A DNA stretch of 64,000 nt from Oscheius tipulae (lineage: Eukaryota > Nematoda > Chromadorea > Rhabditida > Rhabditidae), in the NCBI GenBank assembly GCA_037178975.1, contig JASJZH010000002.1, forward strand, positions 7,243,501 through 7,307,500, given 5' to 3'. Numbering within the stretch: position 1 is the stretch's first letter; the number at the start of each line of letters is the position of its first letter. The notes below the pieces were generated by a model. The model saw only the letters and a program-made list of their open reading frames with translations, was not told the origin of the DNA and ran no database searches. The translations under genes and the position numbers were made by a program. Shown piece by piece: positions 22,601 through 33,330 of this stretch.

Positions 22601-24550
22601 AGATTTATCAATAATTTGTTTCGAATTTCTCATTAGCCAAATGGAGACTTACTTTTTTTGCTTTGCTAGCATGGATTAGATGGCGAAGACAGAAATGAGT
22701 TGTTTTTATAACTGATCTCGAGACCCATTTCGAAAATCATAGGACTAGCCATGTTGGGCGGCTGGATACATAATCTGCCCCATTGCGAAATATCCATTTT
22801 CCCGATACAAACTAATTGATTTTTCCGGGCAGGCCATACATGCTTTTGGCCTCGAATTTAATAGATTTATATAAGTTAATTGATTTCGAGACAAGAAAGT
22901 ATAAAATCCAGAGACGTGAGATGGAAAGGAAAAGCACTGGGGACGAGATTGGCCGAGCAAATCAAATATTGGGGCTGGGAGGAAAAGCGTGCGGTCAATC
23001 GCAACAGTTGGCTGGCTTTGAAAAACTAAAATACATGCTGCTGGATAACAGTAAAGTAGAGCTATTTTCTAAAAAATAGCGGTCAAACCCGGATGTTATT
23101 GTTTTCGTACAAAGATTAGAACACAACAACGGGTAGATAGCCGGCTGGTCCTAGCCCCGAGACCAAAAGATGCATCTTTCGTGGACAGGCGATCGATTAG
23201 GGTGGGAAGTTCTAATGTTTTGAAATAGGATAGGGGAGAAGGCAATCTGACTAAAGTGTTCTAATCCTGGATGTGCACGTGATTAGGGGTCAGCTGCTGG
23301 GCGCGGAAATTATGATGATGTCAATGACAGAGAGCTGACATAGCGGCGAAGAACGCGCCAAGGCAGACTGGGGATGACGTCATTTCTAGACACTGAATGC
23401 AATTCAGAGCCTAATGGGATCTTTTGGGGGTTCCATGCAGCCCTTTTTCCTTGAGAGCAGTGTAAGAAGGGAACATCTGTCGATGAAACCTGACCGACCG
23501 GTTGTTTTTAGAGCCTATCATAACGGGATGATATTAAAAGATATTATGAAGTGACCTTATGTCTCTCTGTCTGGGTATCTCTGTATCTGTTTCTGTAAGT
23601 TAAAAATGGCAAATGATCAGCAACGGACCGGTCGTTACTTTTAGGAGAGACAAGAGAGAAAGAGACAAGGTCGGATCGGAGCCAGACCCAGTCGATAGAG
23701 AGAATGTCTCTCTCTCTCTTTCCCAAGCGATGAAAAGAGCGCAAAGAGTCTGTGCCAAAAGCTAGAGCAGAGAAAGGTGGAACTTCCATGGGCAGAGAGA
23801 CAGAGCGGCCCCCTCAGGGCCATCTCGCACTCAATACGCACCCCAACACGTGCTAGGACCCATTCCAAACCGCTGGAAATCATTAGAGGAACTTCATTTT
23901 CGAACTTGGTCTTTGCAGGATTTTATGACTTTTCCCTGACTGTCCATAACAATTGTTAAGAGATAAGAGCGAGAGACGCGCACAAGGTGTAGAGTTCGAG
24001 ACTGCAGCTGATAACGATTTTAGGGAAAAAATAGAGAAGGGAAAGTCCACGAAAGCAGCAGAAAAAGTCTGAACGTTTGATCTGCTGAAAGCTATCTTAT
24101 CTCCAGACTAGTTAATTTAATCGCACGAGGCTCTCGATCAGGTATGACTCTTTGAACCTGATGGCTTGTGTCGTGACGAACAACTTTGGGATCTAGTGCG
24201 AGAATCATTATATAAAGATTAGACTAACAAGCAGTCCAAATCAATATTTTTGACCAAAAAGGGGACCCAGACAGCTGAACAAAGCAGTAACGTGATTCAT
24301 GTCTAGTGCGGACTGTGGGAGAATCGGTCAAAGGACGAGAGTCCGAGAAGTCACCCGAAGTAAATAGATAGAGAAAAAGTGAGTCAACTGTCAGTTTTCT
24401 GACAGCTTCGAAGTACTGAGTGCACTTTAAACTAGCGAGGTCAAAGTCCCTACCTGAACTTTGTTGTGGTGTTGACGAATCTCCCAAATCGGGAATGTCC
24501 TCGGGAATCGGCTGGAGGGACTCTCCTCCGAATGATGAGAAAGCTACCAT
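19662..24550 (-). CDS. GPCPD1: Glycerophosphocholine phosphodiesterase (GPCPD1-like), CBM20 plus GDPD
   Basis: The short form starts at the ATG at 22539 and runs through 22539..22382, 22193..22090, 22046..21781, 21740..21365, 21260..21028, 20986..20684, 20400..20270, 20226..19831 and 19788..19662 (697 residues). An N-terminal CBM20 starch-binding-like domain ([19 protein letters not shown], then LGRWDP) precedes a GDPD catalytic domain. That domain has [26 protein letters not shown] and YHDF, the expected metal and acid/base motifs. The family hydrolyses glycerophosphodiesters such as glycerophosphocholine. A distal exon 24550..24454 ([20 protein letters not shown]...) ends in phase 1 and joins in frame to the acceptor at 22541, two bases before the internal ATG, adding 33 residues. 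An acidic Ser/Glu insert precedes the catalytic domain. A small extra exon near 22.3 kb cannot be excluded. Confidence 0.9.
22543..24453 (-). other. Long first intron or upstream region of the GPCPD1-like gene
   Basis: This 1.9-kb interval separates the distal first exon from the internal ATG. It contains no coding frame I can support. A CT/GA-rich patch with TCTCTCTCTCTC lies near 23.7 kb. If two promoters exist, the second lies here. Confidence 0.4.
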
Positions 24551-25970
24551 TGATTGACTGATTCAGAGTCTGAAATAAACGTTTTTTGGTGTGGATGCCA
24601 AAAGCACAAGCAAGAGAGTCGTAAAGCAGATCGGATCGCTTTCTCTTTGGCAGCCACACGTGGTTCCGTCTCTCTACAGAAAGCAGAACCTGCTCCCACG
24701 TGTAGCCGAAGGCACGACGATAAGAAAAGAACGAAGTGGGGGGAGTGGTCTGATATGCCCTGGAGGGGTTATATTTATATTTGTGTGTTCGTGGAGAGCT
24801 CTTAAAAGTTGAACTGATAAGATAACTCTTTTATGGGAAGGGCGAGTATAGATGGGAAAGACAGACTGGGAATGAGAAGGAGGAAGGGCGGGCGCGATGA
24901 CAGCTGACCGGGCAGGATTTCTTGGCAGCAGGACTGGTACTTCTTGCCCCGAATTACAGCAGTAAGGAGCTTGATGAGGGCACCTGACTATCTATACTAT
25001 AGGTATATTGGTGAAACGCAATGACCATGGATGTCTGAGTTTAACCATTTGTCTGATTTAATTTGGAGCAAAGTCCAGGCTTTGGAACAACGTTACGAAT
25101 GATTTTGAAAGTATATGACGTCTGCCTCTCAGACTGCCTTTGTCTATTTAGCTACCCACGTGTCGTACAGTCACCTATCTGAAAAATAACTGACTGGGTG
25201 AACGCGTCAGTTTTCGTACACTCCGCTCGGGCACAAGCTGGGTACGTGCTGCGTGCAAGCAATGCTATCGTCAGGTGGCTAGCTTGAGCCAAAGTTCGAC
25301 TTTTGCTTGGAAGTAAACAACCTGTTCCTCGTGCAAATAGTAATTAATCTTTGTAAGAGCAGAAATCACTTTTGGAGCATCACTTGCAAAAATTGTGACT
25401 AGCTTTCAATTCAATTATTCGATGTCGAAGGAGAGACATCTCGTCAATGCTCTCCAGACCACAATTCTCTCCGCTACGTCGGCTGGATGCATTGGTGCCA
25501 GCATGTGTCGCTACACCGTCATTTTGGATCAAGATCGTTTGTAGAATGAAATCTTTATATTGAACAGTTGTTTACTGACACACGTGGCTCTAGAACATCA
25601 TTTCCAGGACACCTGACTTTCAGCGAGTTAAGTCTGCTGCGGGAGTATGACCTTTGTACTGAAAGGAATTTTGATATCGGAAGGTAAACAGTCCCAAAAA
25701 AGCATGCAACGGAAATATTACATGCGTCTTCACTCCTATTGTTTACCCGTTTTTCAAAAATAATACATCCGGGAAATTTATTCTATCTGCTTTGGCTATC
25801 ACACTCTGTACAACAAGTCTCACTCACTCTAGATTACCGGTTTCACTCACAAAAGGCAAGGATAATAATGGTGGCAAGACTAAATCACACACGGCACAAT
25901 AAGATTGTGATGAGGTCAACTCGAGGCAAGGTTTACATATACCCATGATCTCCAAAGTTATGGCGAAAAA
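24551..25970. other. Intergenic stretch
   Basis: Upstream of the distal exon of the phosphodiesterase gene and downstream of the MADF gene stop. Apart from the 40-codon frame at 25422-25544 I see no gene. There are several CACGTG-type E-box sites near 24.66, 24.70, 25.16 and 25.58 kb, which may be chance in this base composition. Confidence 0.4.
25422..25544 (+). CDS. Possible 40-residue small ORF
   Basis: ATG to TAG encodes MSKERHLVNALQTTILSAT... ending VILDQDRL. Composition and phase look coding-like, and it sits alone in a 1.4-kb gap. There is no domain, no clear acceptor before the ATG and no proof of transcription. It could also be the first exon of a longer gene, but I found no matching downstream exon. 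Confidence 0.2.
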   Translation: MSKERHLVNALQTTILSATSAGCIGASMCRYTVILDQDRL

Positions 25971-27174
25971 CTAATCAGTAACGGGTTCAGATTCTGTAAC
26001 TGGTGCATCTTCTTCAACTTTGGGCATTTTCTCGGCGGACTCTGCGTCGTCTTCTTCCTCCTCGAGGATAGACATTATTTGGGCTCGAACCTGAAGACGC
26101 TTGACGTTTTTTAAATGACAGTAAGACTCACTCTCTTTCGTTTCTTCGGATCCATACCCTTCATTTTGATTCCAATGAGTCTTCCATAAAGGAGATCCTC
26201 ATCGTTTAGCCAGTCGAGAGCGGCTGAGGCTGCTTGGAGGACATTCTTCTGCATCTGCTGGTTCTGTACTTGCCTGGCCACAATCTGCTCCTTGATTGAG
26301 AAGCCAGAATGTGCTTGTGGGAGGGCTGATTCATCGTTGGTCGGATCCGCACTGTCGGTTCGATCGTCATCCCCAGATGTACCAACGCTTTGTGGGCCGG
26401 ACTCGTCGTTCTCCACTGAAAAAGTGTGTCAGCAACGTAAATTTTACAAGGTGCCGTTTTTACAGCAGATACAATTTTGAACTTTCGCCACCCTCATCTC
26501 CGATGCAGAACATCGCCTTCAACATGACTCGAAACAAAAAGAGCACAGAGATCGTACGGGCTAGAATGCAGCGAGGGGTTTCGCATAGAGAGAAAGTGGA
26601 AGACTTGAACTTACAAGCTGGGCTGACGCTTTCTTGTCGCCTAGTAGCTGCCAGAACTCGTTCCAAAGAGGTCTCAAACATGGAACTTTCGCCACCCTCA
26701 TCTCCGATGCCCTCGTCCATTTCGGCTTTTAGTTGGGCGAAAAGTGGCTCCATACCTTTGAAATCTATGGCATCGACACCGCTGAGAGCACTGAAATTCT
26801 GCTTCGTTTCCCAAGAAAAGGATACTTACAGATTGTCCTTAAGATAGGGGTCAAGCCATGAGAGATGCGAAAAGTAGCACCATCTGACAGGGGAAGTGAA
26901 GTTTTGCCTAATTGCCACTTTCAGCTCCTTCCTGTACCTGTCACGAAGCTGCAGCCATCGCTTCTTGGCAAATTCACCTAGATGATACATGTTGAATATC
27001 TAGAGGAAGGAAATTACCAGTGCAGTTCGGGTCAACAGCAATAGCGATCTGATCCCATATCCTCATTCTCTCGTTCGTGTCACCCGAGCCTCGCTTTGAA
27101 TGGTTGTACAGACAGGGATGTTTTTTGACTTCTGCTATTAATCGAGCATTGAATGCTGGCTGGTAGCCCGCCAT
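25971..27174 (-). CDS. MADF-domain protein
   Basis: Five complement exons, 27174..27018, 26977..26830, 26790..26615, 26415..26132 and 26090..25971, give 294 residues. The MADF domain occupies about residues 8-100: RLIAEVKKHPCLYNHSKRG, MRIWDQIA, KKRWLQLRDRYRKELK and LSWLDPYL are the family landmarks. The C-terminal half is acidic and Gln/Ser-rich (QVQNQQMQKNVLQAAS) and ends in a Glu/Asp tail. MADF proteins are Myb/SANT-related DNA-binding or co-repressor factors, numerous in nematodes. An acceptor-like context precedes the ATG. The intron 26416-26614 contains a 28-bp copy of part of exon 3. Confidence 0.85.
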
Positions 27175-30100
27175 CTGAAAGAATAAAATAATGAAATAAT
27201 CAAGTTGGTAGGAAGTGCAAGCTTCCGGACAAGAGCAAGTCCCCGGCGGGAGTGATAAAATAAAAATATTAATTAGGTATAACCGGGTATAAATTAGGCG
27301 ACTATATAGAAAAGAGAACTGCGTTTTCCGGACAGATTCCGGGCGCCAGGAAAGTGCCCAGCGATAAGGATACGATAAACGGAGACTACAGCTATTACTA
27401 GGGTTCTGACGCTTTCAATACAGACGCTGTCGGAATCTGTGACCGGATAATTCCGGTTAGACGCTTCGCTCTCTGCATGAGACGGGGAAGGCTGAGAGGC
27501 CCTTCTGTCGGTCATCTCCCTATCGGAACACGCTCCTTTGCCGGCTTCCGACTCTGTGTCTCCACAATCAGTACGCACTCTTCCGGCCTGGCGTCTAACC
27601 CGTTCCGGGCGACACTCCGGTCCACGTGTGCTATTTTCTGAACGGGTTTCCGTTCACGGCCCTACGGCCGGAAACTCTCGGCCGATTCGGTAGGAGAATT
27701 TACATCGCGACACAATCGATAAGATCAGAGGTTAGAGAACGTTTTAGTAAAAATCTAAAAGGGAGCAATTCTGGTGATGGTTAATTATGGTGAGCATCTG
27801 TTTGAGAAGAACGATCATTGGAAAAATGGCAAGACTACAAAAATTATCTATTTAGATATTTTCCCAATACTGGTGTAGGATCTGAATACTGGTAAAGGAT
27901 AGGCTTAAAAATGTAAAAACAAAAAAAAAATCAGCCGAGCGAGCAAATTTGAAGAGATACGATGTGTAATTCAAAAGTTTCAAACGTGAATGATGTGACA
28001 TTTGCTCTACAGGCTAAAAACATATGACTATGACCGATCTTTACATGAAACATCGTATAAGATCAACAGAAAGCGTGAAAAACAGTTGCGTCATCGATAT
28101 CTTAAAGAAGGACTTGAAATCGATAGAATGAGATAAACAGTGCGCGGCAGATGGAAGTGTGCCGAGACTTCTAGTTAACATGGTCTTGTGGCTAATGCGC
28201 AGGAAAGAGGAGAGAAGATCGGTCGAGAAAAACATGACAGTAATTCCTCGAGTTTCTTCACAGCCCATTTAGGGAGAAGACGCGGTGCGCCGATCGACTC
28301 CCGGACCGGTCGAACACGTATAAGCGGTCGGTCTCTTACGCCTCTCCGCTCTTCTTCAACCGGACGATGGCAGCAACCGGCAGTGGGAATAACTGAAAGA
28401 TCAGTGGTTAAAGAGAATATAGATAGTCTATCCGTCAGTTCGAGGAAAATTATATAACTCTAGGTCACAAGCTCTTTAGGGATCACCTAGATTAAGGAAT
28501 CGTCGTAAAACTAACAGTAAAATTCTAATGCATTTTTGCGGTCTCCGGCTCGCATCGACACGAGCCCGTTCCCCGGATTTCCGTCAGCCGGAATTCGGGG
28601 AACGAGGGAGTAACAAGGGGCCCGTTTCCCGACGACGACGACAACCGGGACAACGTTCCGCCTCAGCGTTTCAGCAGAAAACAAGAGTGATTCCTGTCCG
28701 TAAACAGCTTCAGACCGGCTGGAGGAGGGTTGATAAGCAACAGAGTTGGAACCAAGTGGAGACGAGTACTGGGAAGAGACCCGTTTTGGTTACGAGTTTT
28801 CAGGCGAACTGACTAAGTGACTCATTCTGGGAAAAGTTATTCTCATGAGACTTCGGATGACTCTCACCACTCGAGTACCTTGTTGTCATGGTCTTCATTA
28901 AGCCCCCATTACGCGACATGTCACCTAACTAATATGTTTGTTTTAGTTGCGACTACCAAAAGAGATGCGCCCGTATCTGTGTCAAGAGCTGCCGAGACCG
29001 GAAGTCACACATTACACGAGAATAAACGAGAGAACGACACTCTCCTTCTGGTTATCCTGTTCCATTCTGGGATTGCGGCCGATTCGAAGAAGATAAAGGG
29101 GCGCTGTCCGGTGGGGCTAATTGGACGCTCCTGCTTGACATAGCCAGTTTGCCGGAGGCGGTAGAAGCTTCGGCTTCATTAGGACACACGGACTGGCTGT
29201 AAAATGCATAGCCGAATGTCATGGACTGTTTCCACCAAGATCTCTCTCTCTCACTGAAGTCTGATAAACGTCGAATAAGGTCTAAATGAAAAGAATGCCC
29301 AATCTTAAATATAGAAAACTGCATTACAATCGGTGTTCAGATCTTTGATAGCCTCAACAGCTGGTGGTTACAACATTCGTAGCCTATATAAAAATGTATC
29401 TCAGTTTTGGACAACACAGTATAGCGCTTCTGAAGCAAGTCCCAAATTAAGCAATCTACGATACATTTCGGATTTCAAGCAACTGTTTACTTTAAACGTT
29501 CCTCTTGCTTACTAATACTATTAAGTAGCTATTACCGGCTGTCACCAGCGCAACCCTTCCCGCAGCTTCTAATTTACTGGAGCACCGCTGCTCCTATCTC
29601 TTTCAAAGATTGCCGCACTTGAAAAGCTATCCAACGCTTATGCTATAATCATCATCCTACGGCGTCAATCTGTCACAAGTGGACACTCGCTGCTTGCAAA
29701 ACATTTCCTACTGTAGAGTGTGTAGGGAGATATTTGCCAGTGGGCGAGAAGAGTCAGCTCAATGGACCTAAAGGCTGCACGGATTGAGTTTCTCGACGCC
29801 TGTAATTGTGTTGGTAGTGCTAATAGGCAACCAAAATAGGTTGGCATACAGAAGAGAGACGGGAGGCAGGTCAACAAAAGAGTGAAGGGGGAGATGCACC
29901 TGTCTTTATACCTGTGGATGATGTGATTACAGTACACCGGAACTGCTATCTTTCCCATAGAACTTATCTCTTATACATTTTCTAAAAACCTTCTCTTCTC
30001 GCTGGTAAAAGTTTTAAGTCATCGTATTAACAGAGATTATTAAGAACAACTACATTGCTTCAGCTTCAGTTTTGCTTATTCTGGATAAACACAGAAGCTG

Positions 30101-30529
30101 TGAAAAGATCGTTTGTTTTCTGCAATAGAAAGTTTGATAACTTCGGCGGCAGTTTTTCTCAGACCTTTTAACACAGACAGGAATAGTTGTCCTAATTACA
30201 TGTGACTCCTCAAATGATAGATTAAGGCTTTTCTCCTTGGAGGAAGAGCGCGATTTTGCAATCCAAAGTTCTAAGACTTCTGCGACCGTCGGCAAGCGAG
30301 ACCACCACAACATGTCAATAAGACGGCCCTGTTAAAGATTTATATGTATCTTACTCTAGTAATACAGTACTCCACGTAAGTCATCCATTAGGTGCGGGGC
30401 GTGTCAGCTGACCTGCCATTGGCGCGAGCTCGGGGCGGAGCAGCCGAGATTGTCGCGCATAATAGCCTAATATGTTCATCCTTCCGGCTCGCTAGCCCAT
30501 CTTACTGTAGTCAATTTGTCTCTTTTCAG
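27175..30529. other. 3.4-kb gene-free region upstream of the DM gene
   Basis: No exon can be supported on either strand. The stretch includes GC-rich, palindrome-rich blocks at 27.3-27.7 and 28.3-28.8 kb with repeated CCGG, CCGTTC and GGCCG words, unlike the surrounding AT-richer sequence. A strong hairpin lies at 28567-28604. It may be regulatory sequence for the DM-domain gene or the MADF gene, or remains of an unidentified repeat. Confidence 0.4.
28567..28604. repeat. Inverted repeat (hairpin) with arms of about 16 bp
   Basis: The left arm CGTTCCCCGGATTTCCG pairs with the right arm CGGAATTCGGGGAACG across about five unpaired bases, with one bulge. It lies in GC-rich non-coding sequence. 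Confidence 0.7.
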
Positions 30530-31960
30530 ATGTCTGTCTCACCACAAGGTTTGAACAATATTAATCTACCCAGCTCCAGTCTGGAGCACATCCTGCGTCT
30601 TCGACAAGAGAGGAACCAACGGACGCCGAAGTGTGCAAGATGTAGGAATCATGGAACTGTTTCGGCTCTCAAAGGTACGTCAACATGCAATATTTTAAGA
30701 AAAAGGGTTTCAGGCCACAAGCGCTTCTGTAAGTGGAAGGATTGCGACTGTATCAAGTGCAATCTGATAGCGGAGCGCCAGCGGGTGATGGCCGCTCAGG
30801 TAGCACTGCGTCGTCAGCAAAGCCAAGAGGAGAAGGAGGCTAAGGATCTGGAAATGATTCTGGGAGTCAACAATGGTTGGTTTTGTCAAATGTTTACCTA
30901 CAACAAGAGCTAATGCCCTAACAGCTTTTTGTAGTGCCTCGAGGTCACACAGGTGCAGCACGCGATGTTCATTAACTGGTACAGGGAAGGGTAAATATGA
31001 CCTTTTGTGGCCCTTTTATGAGACTGTTATAGCTTTGTTAGCCTGCACTCAGTGGGTGATCAGAGTAATGGCGACTGTTTTCAGCCGGTGAACTACTGGA
31101 AATTCTTCGGAAGGCTTCAGACCAGCCGCAGAATCTGTCAAGACACGATGCTTCAGGTTGGTTTAACGGCTTTGTAAATGTTAAGAAAGTGCTTAACTCC
31201 TCAGTTTTAACTGGTCGTTGAAATTAAGAGTCAAAACATGACCAGCAAAACAGAAAGCATATATGTCCTTGACGGTATTTCGAAGTCCAAAAACTATCAG
31301 AAAGAGTCCTTTTTGCAAAACTAAATGTGTACCGCAAGGCTAACTTTAAATGTTGAGAACTTTATAATATTAACTTAAACTTAAGCCTTTTTAAAACTCA
31401 AGTGTTTAGCTTATAGCCGCCAATATTTTCTAAACAAAGCACTAACCTAAACCAACACCAATTTGGAGATTATAACCAGTGCAGGTGGCAGAAGTGCTGC
31501 TTGACGGTAATTGGTTGTCGCATAAGCGCGGTCAATCCAAATCCTCCCGTATTGCGCAACTCAATTATCCAATATGTTTCCAGAGAAGTCCGAGTCGCTT
31601 GATCCGTGCACACCGCCAAAGGCCAAGGAGATAAAGCTGAGTCCTTGCAGAGAGTCGGGCAGTCGCAGCTCACCAGCTAGTCCGACGACTACAGAGCAGA
31701 ATTCGTGCTCCCCATCCCCAGTCTCCGCTCCGGCTGTTCACCCTTTCATTCAGCCCATGTTCCGTCCCCAGTTTGCTCTCCCTCCGGCCATGTTCAATCC
31801 GTTGATGTATCCTCGTCTCATGAGATTCCCTGGAGTCCCTAGTGCATTTCCTTTCCCGCAAATGTCAACCGACAACTTTGTCCCAATTACCACCGAGTCT
31901 CTCTTCACTCAAACCATGCCTCTTGATTTCTGTCAGCGCAGAAATGAAGAGGAGAAGTAA
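30530..31960 (+). CDS. dmd: DM-domain (DMRT) transcription factor
   Basis: Four exons, 30530..30674, 30714..30875, 31085..31156 and 31584..31960, give 251 residues. The ATG follows CTTTTCAG directly. The DM domain at about residues 31-78 keeps every zinc ligand: KCARCRNHG, then GHKRFC, then CDCIKC. It ends in the recognition helix [18 protein letters not shown]. An intron splits the domain after LKG, as in many DMRT genes. The remainder is Ser/Pro-rich ([18 protein letters not shown]), then Phe/Pro/Met-rich, which is usual for an activation or interaction tail. No DMA domain is visible. DM proteins control sex-specific and neuronal differentiation. The exact paralog is uncertain. Confidence 0.9.
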
Positions 31961-32208
31961 TTTTTTGTTGTGGCTGTAGAGCATGTACGTACTGTCTTAT
32001 ATTTGTAAAATTTGCCACTGTTTGTATAATAATACAATTTGTACGAGAATGTTGCAATTTTTTGAAGAACCTCTAATGACGTTAACTTATAAGGGTTTGT
32101 TTAAAAGCTACGCTTTTAAAGACTGTTTAAGGGCGAGCCACGAACATTCAAGACCATACCAGATATGATTCGAGAGAACGATTCCCGAAAGGCTTTATTG
32201 TGAACCTC
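31961..32208. other. 3' flank of the DM gene
   Basis: AT-rich sequence after the stop. It contains no gene and should carry the 3' UTR of the DM-domain gene. Confidence 0.4.
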
Positions 32209-33330
32209 GTTAGTTATAAGTGATAGACACGTTGAATCTCCAAGCTTCCGAGTCGAGGCTGCATTTCCTGGGCTTCCTAACACCGTGGTCATCTAACTTC
32301 CGTCCTTCACGGCAGCCACACGCAGAGTCTGATCCGTGCTAAGGCGACCGGCCAGCAGAGTTTCATTATCTGGAAGAAGATGCAAACAAGGGCTGTATAC
32401 CCGCAAAAATCTGTCAAGCGTCTTTCTGACGCTCTTTAGGCCACAATTGACGGTGCTGTCTCATTAAACTTGACCATGTGGACGGTTCTCGAACTTGAGT
32501 CCCCGCTTCTTCAGTCTTCCGGTCTTGCCCAGAATTGAGTCAGGCTCGCCTCCCTCAGCAGACTATAGGACGGATATCTTTCAAGTGGTCGTAGTTTTGC
32601 TTCTTTTCTTCCAAGTTGAGTTTGGCCATATCTGCCACGATTGCTTTCTTGTCAGGAAAAAGATCATAGTGTCCACGACCATTCTGCAGAAGCCCTTAGT
32701 GGATAGATCTCCTCGATCAGCTTACAGCATTACTTGACGGTAACGATATTCTCCTTCTCAACGGAATGGATGAAAACAGAAAGACCAGTGTCATTGAAGG
32801 AATTGTATTCGGCAGTGTATTGATGACTCTGCCGTATCCTTGATTTCGCGCATGTCCAGGCCAACCTTCATTCCTGTCATCAGGTACAGGATCCTAGTAT
32901 CCATCTTCCACCTCTTAGCTATATTTATCATGTTCCATGTCGGGGTTCGGGCTCGTAGACGATCACAATCATCCTCATTCTGTTCGCGTGACTTCCGCTT
33001 TCTCAGCTTTTCAGCAATTGAGTCCTGGTACTGCTTTTTCAACATCTCGAAAATCTGCCCGTGATCAGATGGAATAAAATCGAATTCCATGAAGAGCATG
33101 GCATCACCGGGCCGAAGATAGCCTTGGAAGATGCCGTGACTACCAAGAGACATGACCATTTGAGCCCTGGGCATTGGTACCGTAAAAGTCAAAATTTCAC
33201 AGCAGAATACAGAAATGTCCTTCATTCTAGTTACAGGCTTCCAATCTTTCCTAAAATAGGTACTACAGATATGGCGTATAAGGTTTTCAGCCTCCTCCTT
33301 CTGCAGTTTTTCAAACGTTCTGCAGAACAT
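32209..33330 (-). pseudogene. Decayed reverse-strand coding sequence of unknown family
   Basis: A 179-codon intronless frame at 33330..32791 (MFCRTFEKLQKEEAENLI... YLRPGDAMLFMEFDFIPSDHG) ends abruptly. Downstream on the same strand, coding-like pieces continue in different frames, broken by stops: VFIHSVEKENIVTVK, FPDKKAIVADMAKLNLEE, DSILGKTGRLKKRGLKFENR and DNETLLAGRLSTDQTLRVA. An intronless, frame-broken run in an otherwise intron-rich neighbourhood fits an old retrocopy or a dying gene. I do not recognise the parent protein. Confidence 0.45.
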
